NCBI GenBank assembly: GCA_002418775.1
Contig: DIEU01000006.1
Location: 4,771-37,255, forward strand
Origin: Firmicutes bacterium UBA5766
GTDB taxonomy: Bacteria; Bacillota; Desulfotomaculia; Desulfotomaculales; Nap2-2B
DNA length: 32,485 bases
Direction of reading: 5' to 3'
The translations under genes were made by a program, and so were the position numbers. This document shows, piece after piece, positions 16,217-25,020 of this stretch (positions are counted from its first letter, which is position 1; each line of letters begins with the position of its first letter). Below the pieces are notes generated by a model that was given only the letters and a program-made list of their open reading frames with translations, had not been told where the DNA came from and did no database searches.

Positions 16217-16621
16217 TTTTATCTCCAAAAATCAAAAGTAAAAATATCCTATCCATTCTACCATTTGACTAATCTTTCAACAAACACAAGGAATTGACCT
16301 TGTATGCAATAATACTGCTGAAAAAAAGCCAAGTGACAAGCCTGCTTAATTATTCGCTGTTATTCGCCCTTATTCGCTATTTCACGTGGCGCTATCCTGA
16401 TGGGGCCACTATTACCACTTCATTAGATTAATTCAATGCAGATAAGGACATTTCCTTTCACTTTATTTAAAAAATACTCGAAAAATGCATTATTTACTTT
16501 TTCTAACAGCTCCTTGCCTGCATTATCCCAAACAAGTCAATAACTGGTATAGCTCCAGGGAGGAAAAAAACCTTATTTGTCGAATTTTTTTAAAGGCTAT
16601 CATGGTACGGGAGGTAAAAAA
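16217..16621. other. 405-bp divergent intergenic region upstream of the S8 protease
   Basis: No gene. It contains an inverted repeat ACAAGG-N6-CCTTGT (16286-16303) and three phased TTATTCGC copies (16350-16377). A TTTGTCGAA sequence resembling a Spo0A box lies at 16573-16581. The GGGAGGT site of the protease completes it. A second purine-rich GGGAGG at 16557-16563 precedes a TTG at 16577 that is in frame with the protease but lacks a signal-peptide-like start. Confidence 0.6.
16350..16377 (+). repeat. Three TTATTCGC direct repeats at 10-bp spacing
   Basis: TTATTCGC occurs at 16350-16357, 16360-16367 and 16370-16377, exactly one helical turn apart, about 245-272 bp upstream of the protease start. 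A related TTATTCG-TGTTATT string occurs in the divergent gap near 7475-7490. This is a candidate binding array for a regulator. Confidence 0.6.
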
Positions 16622-19600
16622 ATGAACTTGTTTCTGTTAGCTCAAAAAAGAATACATTCTTTTTTCTTATCAACGCTTCCATTAAGCTTATTAATCTGCG
16701 CTATGTCTGTTTGCCTTAATCCCCTGCTTCACCTAAGTGAAATTTGTAAAACAACGCCGGTCAAATCGGGGATTTCCTTTCTGAACGACCGCTCGGCGGC
16801 AATTATAGGCGCAGAACCACTGGCAACGCGTGACTTTGTCTGCCCGGAGGGACTTACCGGAAAAGGACAGATCATAGCCCTTGCCGACAGCGGCCTGGGC
16901 AATGGACAGATGAACAATCCTCATCCGGATCTGAAAAGCCAGCCCGGACAGTATCCTAAAGTAGTCATGCTCAAATCTTATACTGACAGGAAAGAAACTG
17001 ACGACCCAAACGGTCATGGTACACATATGGCATCTACTGCAGCCGGAACCGGCGCCGCTTCTAATGGAAAATACAAGGGCATAGCGCCGGGAGCAAGTAT
17101 TTATTTTCAATGTATTCTAGATTCTGAGGGAGAAGCTTCCCCACCGCTGAACATTGATAAACTTTTTCAGCCTGCCTATGACGCGTCGGCAAGGATCCAT
17201 ATCAACGGGTGGGGCGGAAAAAACAATGCCTATTTGTACAGCGCTTCTCAGATAGACGCATATATCCGCAAACATCCTGATTTTCTGGTTATTTTCGGCG
17301 CCGGCAACGACGGACCAAACAGCGGAACTCTCACCCAACAGACAAACAGCAAGAATTCCCTGGTCATAGGGGCAAGTGAAGGAGCAAGACCAGCGTTTGG
17401 GCCAGGCGAGGACAACGTAACTCAATTAGCCAGTTTTTCAAGCCGCGGCCCAACTTCCGACGGACGCTTAAAACCAGATCTGGTCGCCCCGGGCTCGGGG
17501 ATCATTTCTGCCGCGGCGCCTCTTATAAAAAGCAACTTTATCACAAACACGGCTTATACAAAGATGCAGGGAACAAGTATGGCGGCCGCAGTAGTTGGGG
17601 GAGCGGCTGCCTTACTGCGTGAATTTTTCCTGAAAGAGTTCAACCTTCGTTATCCATCCGCTGCGTTAATGAAAGCGGCGCTGGTCAATGGAGCGCAGCC
17701 ATTACCGGACAATACCGGAGCAGGCTTCGGAAAGCTGGATATCTGCAATACCGTTCTGGCGCTAAAAGAAAAATCTTTTCTTTTCGATGACAAACAAAAT
17801 CCGCTCCAACAGGGTCAAGTCAGCGCTTATGACTACACTGTTACAGATGAAGGCGAACCACTTGTAGCGACCCTTGCCTGGACGGACCCGGAAGCTGTTC
17901 CAGGCGCCGCTGCCGCTCTTGTAAATGATTTGGATCTTACGGTAACCGGGCCTGACGGTGAGGTTTATTTCGGAAACGACAGCTTTAATAAAGGTCTTAG
18001 AGATAACAAGAATAATATTGAACAGGTGTTTATTTCAGCGCCAAAACCGGGCATTTATGAAATTGAGGTAAAAGCCAGCAAGCTTACCCGTGAGATAAAA
18101 GCCCGGACAGCGCCTGCGCAGGATTTTTCCCTTGTTTACGGCCAGCCTCTGAAAACGGACATAGTTGATCAGATCAATCAAAAATCAAATACAATAAGAC
18201 TTGTCAGCGGGGAAAAGATACCTATTCCAGCAACGGGTAAAAATTCACTGGGCGGACTGGCTTTAACGCAATGGAGTCCACAAAATATTTATCCAGGTGA
18301 AAATGTATATCTTAGCCTTCAGGGAAATCGCCTGTATTTAAGCGGCATAATCTGGAACAATAAATCGACAGAGCCTTTAACATTATCAAGCGGGACTCTT
18401 TGGCTTGAAACGAACGCCTCAAAACAGGAAGGAGGATATTACCTTCACCCCGGCTCAACTATTTCAGCCAACGGACAGAAAACAGTCAATTTTAATTTAA
18501 TTCCAGGCGGGGTTGAAGTTTTTGCCTCAGTCAACCCTGCTTCTCAAACAATCTGGTGGATAAAAACCGATTATTTTACGAAAGAAGGAATCCTGAGTGA
18601 AATAGATACAGACAAAAAACAGGTTTACATTTTTAAACAGCCAGAACCCTATTTACTGGCCGATGATGTATTTTTTTCCTTTAACGATTCGATTGTAAAG
18701 GGAAGCCGCGAGGATCTTCCTTTCGGCGCCCCGGCTCTTCGAAATCTTGAACAACTGGCGCCGGGTATGTCAGTCCGGTTAATCGGCGCGCCGTCGGATG
18801 GCAAAGTGGGCTATATAGCCGCCAACCGTTCTCTGGTCACTGGGCAGTGTCAATATATTGATCCTGTCAATGACGAACTGATTCTCCTGGGAGGTAAAAA
18901 ATACCAGGTGATTGATAACGCGCCGGTCACCATTGATAACAAACCTTCCAACTTTAGCGAGCTAAAGCCTGGTTACCACCTTACACTTGTTATGGCTGAT
19001 CAGACAGTAATTTCGGTAATAGCTAATTCACTGGTTTGTTATGGTAAGATAGTTTTCTACAGCGATCTGGAAAATAGACTTTATATTCTCGATTACCAGA
19101 ACCACCTGCGTACCTTTAATCATTCAGAACAGATACAGGTATTCCGTTGGCAGCAAGCAAGCAGCCTGAACTCACTGCTTCCGGGAGAATATGTCCGCCT
19201 TGCCCTTGACTCTACTGGGCAGTCAGTTTATCGCCTGGATGCAGCTGATACATTGAAAGAGGAAAAGGGAACCCTTTCTTCATTTAACAGGGACACCGGA
19301 CTGACCGAATTTTCGCCCGGCGACCAGGCGTTTATTTCATCACGCACTATGGTAATTAAAAACGGATATCCGGTTATGATGAATGACGTCTTACCCGGTG
19401 AACAGGTTACCTATACTCTTCTAAAGGTACCCAAAAGTGATGACAGCATTATCTCCTGTCTCAAAGCAACTACCGAAAATAAACCACCCCGACTGCAGAT
19501 TTCCTGTCAACGGGAAGGGAAGAATATAAACCTGAGTGGTTCTACAAACGGAGATTGCGTTTATTTCTATCTGGGCCTTGAAAAATCGATAGAAATACTG

Positions 19601-20206
19601 CCGGAATCTGACGGCCGTTTTAGTATTTCCTTAAGTCAACCGGATGTTAAATCTGTTCAGGCAGTGGCAGTAGATCGCCTGTCGGGGGGAGTAGCCGGAA
19701 TGTATATCAATGTTCCGGAATTTTTCAATGATATCAGCGGCAATACTTTTGAAAAAGAAATAACTTCTCTTGCTTCAAAAGGGCTGCTGACCGGATATCC
19801 GGATAAAAGCTATAAGCCCGGTAAAAATGTTACCAGAGGCGAATATATCGCCATGTTAATCAGACTGATTGGGCTAACAGAAACAGAACAGACACCTGAC
19901 ACCCGGGCTTCTTCCTGGGCAAAACAGACGTTAAACATTGCACTGCAGTACAAACTGATCAGCGGCGGATTACCCGACCTGGATCTCTACATCAGCCAGC
20001 CGCTCTCTTTGAAAGAAGCAGAATCACTTCTGACGACAGCTCTGAAAAAAAATAAAGACCGCTTTAACCTTGATGCACAAGGGATAGATTCCCTCGTAGC
20101 CGGCTTTAGCGAGTCGCTGTTAGAAAAGAATGCGCCGCAGAATTATATTACAAGGTGTGAAGCCGCTTACCTTATCTGGCAGACGGCTAAGCTATTAAAA
20201 AATTAA
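16622..20206 (+). CDS. Secreted S8 (subtilisin-like) serine protease with C-terminal SLH repeats
   Basis: 1194 aa from the ATG at 16622, which has GGGAGGT at 7 nt. Residues 1-35 form a signal peptide. The catalytic triad is Asp89 (ALADSG), His132 (NGHGTH) and Ser319 (GTSMAAA), with oxyanion Asn229 (GAGNDG). The region after about 390 is a beta-rich extension (NDLDLTVTGPDG, a pre-peptidase C-terminal-like fold) and then several hundred residues of unassigned repeats (DxxxxxLLPGEYVRL-like units). The C-terminus (about 1033-1194) has one clear SLH domain, FNDISGNTFEKEITSLASKG to TRGEYIAML, and two degenerate ones. It is probably anchored to secondary cell-wall polymer and degrades proteins outside the cell. 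Its stop codon overlaps that of the convergent anti-sigma gene in a TTAA. Confidence 0.92.
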   Translation: MNLFLLAQKRIHSFFLSTLPLSLLICAMSVCLNPLLHLSEICKTTPVKSGISFLNDRSAAIIGAEPLATRDFVCPEGLTGKGQIIALADSGLGNGQMNNPHPDLKSQPGQYPKVVMLKSYTDRKETDDPNGHGTHMASTAAGTGAASNGKYKGIAPGASIYFQCILDSEGEASPPLNIDKLFQPAYDASARIHINGWGGKNNAYLYSASQIDAYIRKHPDFLVIFGAGNDGPNSGTLTQQTNSKNSLVIGASEGARPAFGPGEDNVTQLASFSSRGPTSDGRLKPDLVAPGSGIISAAAPLIKSNFITNTAYTKMQGTSMAAAVVGGAAALLREFFLKEFNLRYPSAALMKAALVNGAQPLPDNTGAGFGKLDICNTVLALKEKSFLFDDKQNPLQQGQVSAYDYTVTDEGEPLVATLAWTDPEAVPGAAAALVNDLDLTVTGPDGEVYFGNDSFNKGLRDNKNNIEQVFISAPKPGIYEIEVKASKLTREIKARTAPAQDFSLVYGQPLKTDIVDQINQKSNTIRLVSGEKIPIPATGKNSLGGLALTQWSPQNIYPGENVYLSLQGNRLYLSGIIWNNKSTEPLTLSSGTLWLETNASKQEGGYYLHPGSTISANGQKTVNFNLIPGGVEVFASVNPASQTIWWIKTDYFTKEGILSEIDTDKKQVYIFKQPEPYLLADDVFFSFNDSIVKGSREDLPFGAPALRNLEQLAPGMSVRLIGAPSDGKVGYIAANRSLVTGQCQYIDPVNDELILLGGKKYQVIDNAPVTIDNKPSNFSELKPGYHLTLVMADQTVISVIANSLVCYGKIVFYSDLENRLYILDYQNHLRTFNHSEQIQVFRWQQASSLNSLLPGEYVRLALDSTGQSVYRLDAADTLKEEKGTLSSFNRDTGLTEFSPGDQAFISSRTMVIKNGYPVMMNDVLPGEQVTYTLLKVPKSDDSIISCLKATTENKPPRLQISCQREGKNINLSGSTNGDCVYFYLGLEKSIEILPESDGRFSISLSQPDVKSVQAVAVDRLSGGVAGMYINVPEFFNDISGNTFEKEITSLASKGLLTGYPDKSYKPGKNVTRGEYIAMLIRLIGLTETEQTPDTRASSWAKQTLNIALQYKLISGGLPDLDLYISQPLSLKEAESLLTTALKKNKDRFNLDAQGIDSLVAGFSESLLEKNAPQNYITRCEAAYLIWQTAKLLKN

Positions 20207-21279
20207 TTTTGGAGCCAGACGATAAATACTACCTGTTCCTGGGTTTCCTTATCCATTAGGGTCAGTTCGGATTCTACCGCTTTTATTTCTGCGTCCAGTT
20301 GCTTTGTTTGCTGGCCATTAGAATTATCTTTCTGGGCAAGCAGGCTGTGATATCTTTCCAATTTGCCCGAGAACTCACCTGTTACATCCCGTATATTTCT
20401 GTCCTTTTCAAGAGTATCGCCAAGTCCGGAAATAAAATCGCTGAATTCATCAGCGCTTGCTTTTGGCGCTCCAAAACGGAATATGTCTATAGTCCGGCCA
20501 TCATCCAACGGAATCTCATTTTCTACCGAATAAGAAATGCCGCCTGTCTTTGCCCAGGCAAGCACCCTGTCAGTAGCGCTATTGATATCGGTAACTTTAA
20601 TCTTCCAGAGAATACATTCTATTGAACGGGGAACATTCAAAAATACCCTTGGCTCAGTTGTTGTTTGTTGGACCGCTGCCTGATGTGGCGTTTTTTGTTC
20701 TGCCGTCGCTTGTTTTGCGGATACATTATCCGTGGTTTGTCCAGATTCCGGATCCGTGGTTTGTCCAGATTCCGGAAGATTATTTTGTTGAGGTTGATTA
20801 GATTCGTTTCCAGTCGGTGATGCTATTTGTGTTTCTGGAACTTGTACAGGAACTTCGACAGCGGGTTGATTTAAAGGAGGTGTATGTTTAACAATGAAAG
20901 CTGGATTTCCGGAAATATTCAGCACCCCTAATCTGGCTGCTACTCCCATCGAACCGCCAATCAGCAAAACAGCGGCGGCGGCCGCGGCAAGGCTTCTTTT
21001 CCATGCCTGAGACCACCGGAAGCGGAGGTTAAACGCGGGAGAATATACTTCTCCCTGGTTGGCGCTTTCCGAACGCAGTCTGTTTATTACCTGTGCGGCA
21101 AGTCCGTCAGGCGCTTTTACAGGACTGTTCATTTCACGCAACGCTTTGCTGATTGCATTGAAATGCTCGGCTTCCATAGCACATCCGCTGCAAACTGCCA
21201 AATGATCGGACAAGGCGCGATGCTCATTAAACAACGGCTCATCTGACACTAAAATGCTTTTTGCTTTTCGGCAGTTCAT
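20203..21279 (-). CDS. Anti-sigma factor with zinc-finger (zf-HC2) domain and DUF4349-like extracellular part
   Basis: 358 aa. The cytosolic N-terminus has the ZAS zinc motif H-x3-C-x2-C (HLAVCSGC) plus an earlier Cys3. A membrane helix lies near residues 96-118 (AAAAVLLIGGSMGVAARL). A Pro/Gln/Thr-rich linker contains a duplicated PESGQTTD. The extracellular C-terminal domain (PRSIECILWKIKVTD ... LDAEIKAVESELTLMDKET) is DUF4349-like, with a coiled-coil segment. It should hold the ECF sigma factor inactive at the membrane until an envelope signal. The start ATG at 21277-21279 is 3 nt after the sigma stop, and its ribosome binding site lies within the sigma gene, so translation is coupled. Confidence 0.88.
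   Translation of the reverse strand: MNCRKAKSILVSDEPLFNEHRALSDHLAVCSGCAMEAEHFNAISKALREMNSPVKAPDGLAAQVINRLRSESANQGEVYSPAFNLRFRWSQAWKRSLAAAAAAVLLIGGSMGVAARLGVLNISGNPAFIVKHTPPLNQPAVEVPVQVPETQIASPTGNESNQPQQNNLPESGQTTDPESGQTTDNVSAKQATAEQKTPHQAAVQQTTTEPRVFLNVPRSIECILWKIKVTDINSATDRVLAWAKTGGISYSVENEIPLDDGRTIDIFRFGAPKASADEFSDFISGLGDTLEKDRNIRDVTGEFSGKLERYHSLLAQKDNSNGQQTKQLDAEIKAVESELTLMDKETQEQVVFIVWLQN
20728..20775 (-). repeat. Perfect 24-bp tandem duplication in the anti-sigma linker
   Basis: The unit starting ATCCGTGGTTTGTCC occurs at 20728-20751 and again at 20752-20775 without mismatch. It is in frame and adds eight residues (PESGQTTD twice) to the flexible periplasm-side linker. The exact identity suggests a recent slippage event. 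Confidence 0.9.
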
Positions 21280-21282
21280 TTA

Positions 21283-21906
21283 CTACACCTCTTCTGTAAC
21301 CCGGTTTTTACGGGTTCCAGGAATAACATAACCCGATTCCTTGGCCAACTTGATTACCTGCTGTTTTAAAACCTGCCTGGCCCTGTTTAAACGGGATTTA
21401 ACGGTGCCAAGAGAACAGTTCATAATCAGTGACATTTCTTCATATGAATAACCTTCTATTTCCCGAAGAATTACCACTGCCTGGTATTCCCGGGAAAGCT
21501 CACCCAGCGCTCTTCTTACAAGGCCGTTAAATTCTTTGCTTTCAAGACTTTGCTCAGGATCACCGTCTGTAGCAGCCAAATCACGGTAAACCTCATTTTC
21601 TCCGTCTGAAATTGGCTCGTTTAAGGATACTGCGTTTTGTATACTCCTCTTACGTTTCGTATTTAACCACATATTTACGGTTATCTTGTGCAACCAGGTA
21701 CCGAAATCAGCTTCGTTCCGGAAACCCTTTAAAGAATAATAAGCTTTTATGAAAACCTCCTGGGTAAGATCCTGGGCATCCGCATAACTGTTTGTCAACT
21801 GGTAACTCAGGGTATAAACCCTGCCCTGATATATGTTGATTAACTGCTCAAAAGCAGACAGGTCATTTTCTAAGGATTTTTCAACAAGCTGTTTAACGGC
21901 TTCCAA
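21283..21906 (-). CDS. ECF RNA polymerase sigma factor (SigW-like)
   Basis: 207 aa. Region 2 is clear (LTQEVFIKAYYSLKGF, FGTWLHKITVNMWLNTKRKR). Region 4 has the helix-turn-helix LSREYQAVVILREIEGYSY to GTVKSRLNRARQVLK. Length and motifs are those of SigW/RpoE-type ECF factors. The start is TTG at 21904-21906 with AGGAG upstream. It forms an operon with the zinc-finger anti-sigma factor. A GGAAC ... TGTC promoter lies upstream, so positive autoregulation is likely. Confidence 0.95.
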   Translation of the reverse strand: MEAVKQLVEKSLENDLSAFEQLINIYQGRVYTLSYQLTNSYADAQDLTQEVFIKAYYSLKGFRNEADFGTWLHKITVNMWLNTKRKRSIQNAVSLNEPISDGENEVYRDLAATDGDPEQSLESKEFNGLVRRALGELSREYQAVVILREIEGYSYEEMSLIMNCSLGTVKSRLNRARQVLKQQVIKLAKESGYVIPGTRKNRVTEEV

Positions 21907-21949
21907 AGGATAACACTCCTGCCGGAGCCGGAAACTTCACTTTACCTTA

Positions 21950-21979
21950 TTAGACACTATATATGAGTTAAAAGTTCCA
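21950..21979 (-). promoter_or_regulatory. Probable ECF-type autoregulated promoter
   Basis: On the minus strand GGAACTTTT is followed, 17 nt after GGAAC, by TGTCTA. The GGAAC element with a CGTC/CGTA-like -10 is the usual form for ECF factors of the SigW/RpoE group. It lies 44 bp upstream of the sigma start codon. Confidence 0.55.
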
Positions 21980-22114
21980 CATTTCAAGTGAAATATTCCG
22001 GTTTTTTAACCATTATATTACTAAATGTTAACTCCGTAAACAGTTTAATATCTAAATCATCTCCCACTAGGTACTGACATAAGAACCAGATATTAATATA
22101 ATTTCATTTGCATT

Positions 22115-22154
22115 AGGAAGGTCAACTGCCTGCGTGCTTAATAATCGCCTCTTA
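22115..22154 (+). repeat. Dispersed repeat, copy C
   Basis: AGGAAGGTCAACTGCCTGCG then TGCTTAATAATCGCCTCTTA matches copy A across 40 bp (AGGGAGGTCAACTGCCTATG, TGCTCAG--TTCGCCTCTTA) with few changes. A TTGACC at 22195-22200 may be the remains of the opposite end. It lies in an intergenic region only. Confidence 0.7.
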
Positions 22155-22285
22155 AAAAAATAAATATTTTCTTTTCATAGCTGGACTTGCCTATTTGACC
22201 ATTATATGGTAAGCTCAAAAATATGGTGAGATAAGGGGAATCTTGTCGGAACTTATCATGTAAAAAAGCAACGGAGGGAAATTAG

Positions 22286-24556
22286 GTGTCCAAGATGCTC
22301 GAGAATGAATTAAAATCCGAGCTTTATGGAATTGCCGCAATTACGTTCGCTCTTTTAGGCCTGGTAAGTTTATTTACACATGCTGTCGGCGCGGTTGGAC
22401 AATTCTTAAATCAGTGCCTTTCTGCTGCAGCCGGGCAAGGACGTATACTTATTCCGGCCCTTTTTTTACTCCTGGGAATAAAGATTATCCGGGAGCGTAA
22501 TAAAATTAAACTGGACACACAGATAATCGGGATATTGCTGCTGTTGTTTTTAATCCTGAGTCTTATCCATCTTTCCATACCTGTCGAGTCTTCCTTCAAA
22601 GCCGGACAAAAAGGCGCCGGAGGGGGTATTTTAGGAGCCGCCGGAAGTTATCTGCTTCTAAAATACTTCGATCAAACAGGCAGCTATATTATCCTGTCCT
22701 CCTTGATGATCATTTCAATTGTTCTTTTAACGCAACTGCCCGTCTCCCGTTTATGCGGCATTCTGGTCAATTATTCCAGTACGGCAATTAAAAAGGCGTA
22801 TGATAAAATTACTGACTTTATTTTCATTGAAGCTGAAGAGGACGGAGAAAACACTGCTGAGATAAATAATACACAGGCAAATACCTTAATTGTCAACAAC
22901 GATGAAGACACCCCGGTTTTTCTCCCGTCAGCCTTAATCCAGGACAAAAAATCTGACGGAGAAGCACAGGAAATTAATGATGAGGCTCAAATTCATACAG
23001 TTTCCGAAAAAACAGGAAGAACGAAAGCAAAACAGCAGCCTTTCAAGCTTTCAGCGGCCTCCGACGGTATAACATTTTGCCTTCCGCCGACATCCTTGTT
23101 AAACTGGAAAAAAACCAGGGATCATACTGTAACGGATAAGGAAATCAACGAAAAAAAACGCACCCTTGAAGAGACGCTGGCCAGCTTCGGAATTAATGTC
23201 CGTGTGACCCAGGTAACAGTAGGCCCTGCTATCACACGTTACGAAATACAGCCTCCTGCAGGCATAAAAGTAAGCAGGATTGTCGGTCTTTCCGACGACT
23301 TATCACTTGCGCTGGCCGCTTCGCATGTACGCATCGAAGCTCCAATTCCCGGCAAGGCAGCTATAGGCATCGAGGTCCCTAACAAAGAAATTTCCACCGT
23401 CCACATGAAAGAACTGGTTGAAAGCAAAGAATTCGGCGCAGCCTCCTCAAAAATCACGGTTGCTTTGGGCAAGGACATATCGGGCGCGCCAGTTGTTACG
23501 GATCTTTCCCAAATGCCTCATCTCCTTATAGCAGGGGCAACCGGATCCGGGAAGAGCGTCTGTATCAACACAATAGTGGCTAGTATCCTGTTCAAGGCCA
23601 CACCTGAGGAAGTAAAAATAATCTTAATCGATCCCAAGATGGTTGAACTTACCAACTATAATGGTATTCCCCACCTGATTACCCCCGTGGTTACAAACCC
23701 TAAAAAAGCATCCGGAATCCTGCACTGGGCGGTTAAAGAAATGGAACAAAGATATGATTTATTTGCCGCAGTGGGAGCACGGGACATAATCCGGTACAAC
23801 AAAATGCAGGCGGAACTCCAGAAAGAATTCGGCGAAGACAGATTTCCGGCCGGGTCCGTGGATGCAACCCAGACTTTGAACAGCAATGGCACGCTGCCCT
23901 TAATTCTGATCATCATTGACGAGCTTTCAGACCTGATGATGATTGCGCCTGCAGAAGTAGAGGATTCTATTTGCCGGCTCGCTCAGATGGCCAGGGCAGC
24001 GGGAATACACCTCGTGCTGGCCACCCAACGGCCTTCAGTAGATGTCATCACGGGACTGATTAAGGCAAACATACCCTCCCGCGCCTCTTTTGCGGTATCT
24101 TCCCAGATGGATTCAAGAACTATTCTTGATACGGGCGGCGCGGAAAAATTGCTCGGGAGGGGAGATATGTTGTTCTTTCCCGTTGGTTCTTCCAAACCGG
24201 CAAGAATCCAGGGAGCATTTTTGGCCGACAAAGACACTGAAAACTTGGTCAGCTTCCTCAAAGAACAGGCCCAGCCAAATTACAATCCAGACATGGCCAA
24301 TGTTCCCGATGAAGAAAACGTCTCCTTTTCTGAACAGGATGACAGCCTCCTTCCACAGGCTGTACAGTTATTTATCGAACAGGGAAACGCTTCGGTTTCA
24401 ATGCTTCAGAGAAGATTTCATATCGGATACGCCCGGGCAGCCAGGCTGGTTGACATAATGGAGCAGCGCGGAATAGTAGGCAGTTTCGAAGGAAGTAAAC
24501 CGCGGTCAATCTTAATGACCCTGGAACAGTTCCAGCAATCATTCAAGCAAATCTAA
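22286..24556 (+). CDS. FtsK/SpoIIIE family DNA translocase
   Basis: 756 aa. Four membrane helices lie in residues 1-155. An acidic, low-complexity linker follows, then the FtsK alpha domain (LASFGINVRVTQVTVGPAIT). The RecA-like motor has Walker A GATGSGKS (Lys423) and Walker B LILIIIDELSDLM. The C-terminal gamma winged helix reads VSMLQRRFHIGYARAARLVD to MEQRGIVG, which reads polar DNA sequences. The length matches SpoIIIE/SftA-type proteins. It moves chromosomal DNA through the division or sporulation septum. The GTG start at 22286 has GGAGGG at 7 nt. Whether this is the sporulation or the vegetative copy cannot be told here. Confidence 0.95.
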   Translation: MSKMLENELKSELYGIAAITFALLGLVSLFTHAVGAVGQFLNQCLSAAAGQGRILIPALFLLLGIKIIRERNKIKLDTQIIGILLLLFLILSLIHLSIPVESSFKAGQKGAGGGILGAAGSYLLLKYFDQTGSYIILSSLMIISIVLLTQLPVSRLCGILVNYSSTAIKKAYDKITDFIFIEAEEDGENTAEINNTQANTLIVNNDEDTPVFLPSALIQDKKSDGEAQEINDEAQIHTVSEKTGRTKAKQQPFKLSAASDGITFCLPPTSLLNWKKTRDHTVTDKEINEKKRTLEETLASFGINVRVTQVTVGPAITRYEIQPPAGIKVSRIVGLSDDLSLALAASHVRIEAPIPGKAAIGIEVPNKEISTVHMKELVESKEFGAASSKITVALGKDISGAPVVTDLSQMPHLLIAGATGSGKSVCINTIVASILFKATPEEVKIILIDPKMVELTNYNGIPHLITPVVTNPKKASGILHWAVKEMEQRYDLFAAVGARDIIRYNKMQAELQKEFGEDRFPAGSVDATQTLNSNGTLPLILIIIDELSDLMMIAPAEVEDSICRLAQMARAAGIHLVLATQRPSVDVITGLIKANIPSRASFAVSSQMDSRTILDTGGAEKLLGRGDMLFFPVGSSKPARIQGAFLADKDTENLVSFLKEQAQPNYNPDMANVPDEENVSFSEQDDSLLPQAVQLFIEQGNASVSMLQRRFHIGYARAARLVDIMEQRGIVGSFEGSKPRSILMTLEQFQQSFKQI

Positions 24557-24571
24557 ACCTTAAAAATCTCC

Positions 24572-24600
24572 ATGGCAAAAAAAATAATATATGCTATACT
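24572..24600 (+). promoter_or_regulatory. Possible extended -10 promoter for the small Lys-rich gene
   Basis: TGCTATACT at 24592-24600 is an extended -10 element. A poor -35 (ATGGCA, 24572-24577) lies 17 bp upstream. It sits between the translocase gene and the 97-aa gene, with a leader of about 120 nt. A direct repeat TTTCTAAAAG occurs in that leader at 24638-24647 and 24688-24697. Confidence 0.4.
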
Positions 24601-24724
24601 GTTTATAAATTAATACGGGTTCTGGTCCGGTAGGCGCTTTCTAAAAGCTTATAAAAGTATAAGATGTTCTTTTTTTATAAAGCCGGTTTTCTAAAAGTGT
24701 CTGATATTATCTGGAGGCAATTAA

Positions 24725-25018
24725 ATGGCCAAAGAAAAAGCAGGTAAGAAAAAGCGGGTAACCGCTAAGGTTGAAATGGCAAAAGAAAAAGCAGTTATTA
24801 AAACGCAGGAAACAGATCAGTTTGAAACTAAAGATCAAGCCGTTCAGCGGGTAAAAACGGCTAAAGAAAAGACAGATAAAAATGCGCAGGAAAACACTCA
24901 GGTCGAAACGGTAGTTCAAATCGTTCAGCGGGTAAAAAAGGATATGCTCTGGGTGGGAGTATGTATTGTTGTGTCCGCAGCTATAGGACTGATTGCGGGT
25001 CAATTGATCAAGTTTTAA
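24725..25018 (+). CDS. Small Lys/Glu-rich protein with C-terminal membrane anchor
   Basis: 97 aa from the ATG at 24725 with GGAGG at 7 nt. About 70 highly charged residues contain internal repeats (MAKEKA twice; a QAVQRVK / QIVQRVK pair). They are followed by one membrane helix (MLWVGVCIVVSAAIGLIAGQLIKF). The shape recalls ElaB/DUF883-like tail-anchored proteins, with a basic cytosolic arm that could bind nucleic acid or wall precursors, but no family is assigned with confidence. It ends 2 bp before the convergent uvrB. Confidence 0.7.
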   Translation: MAKEKAGKKKRVTAKVEMAKEKAVIKTQETDQFETKDQAVQRVKTAKEKTDKNAQENTQVETVVQIVQRVKKDMLWVGVCIVVSAAIGLIAGQLIKF

Positions 25019-25020
25019 TT

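Larger units (their letters stand above)
21907..22285. other. 379-bp divergent intergenic region between ECF sigma and spoIIIE-like gene
   Basis: No gene. It contains the ECF-type promoter on the minus strand and repeat copy C at 22115-22154. A possible sigma-A promoter for the translocase begins with TTGACC at 22195-22200, followed about 17 nt later by an A/T-rich AAAATA. The rest is A/T-rich without recognisable elements. Confidence 0.5.

Noticed and set aside
16577..16621. TTG at 16577 as the start of the S8 protease
   Set aside because: It would place a polar segment (SNFFKGYHGTGGKK) before the signal peptide, and its sequence contains the GGGAGGT site of the ATG at 16622.
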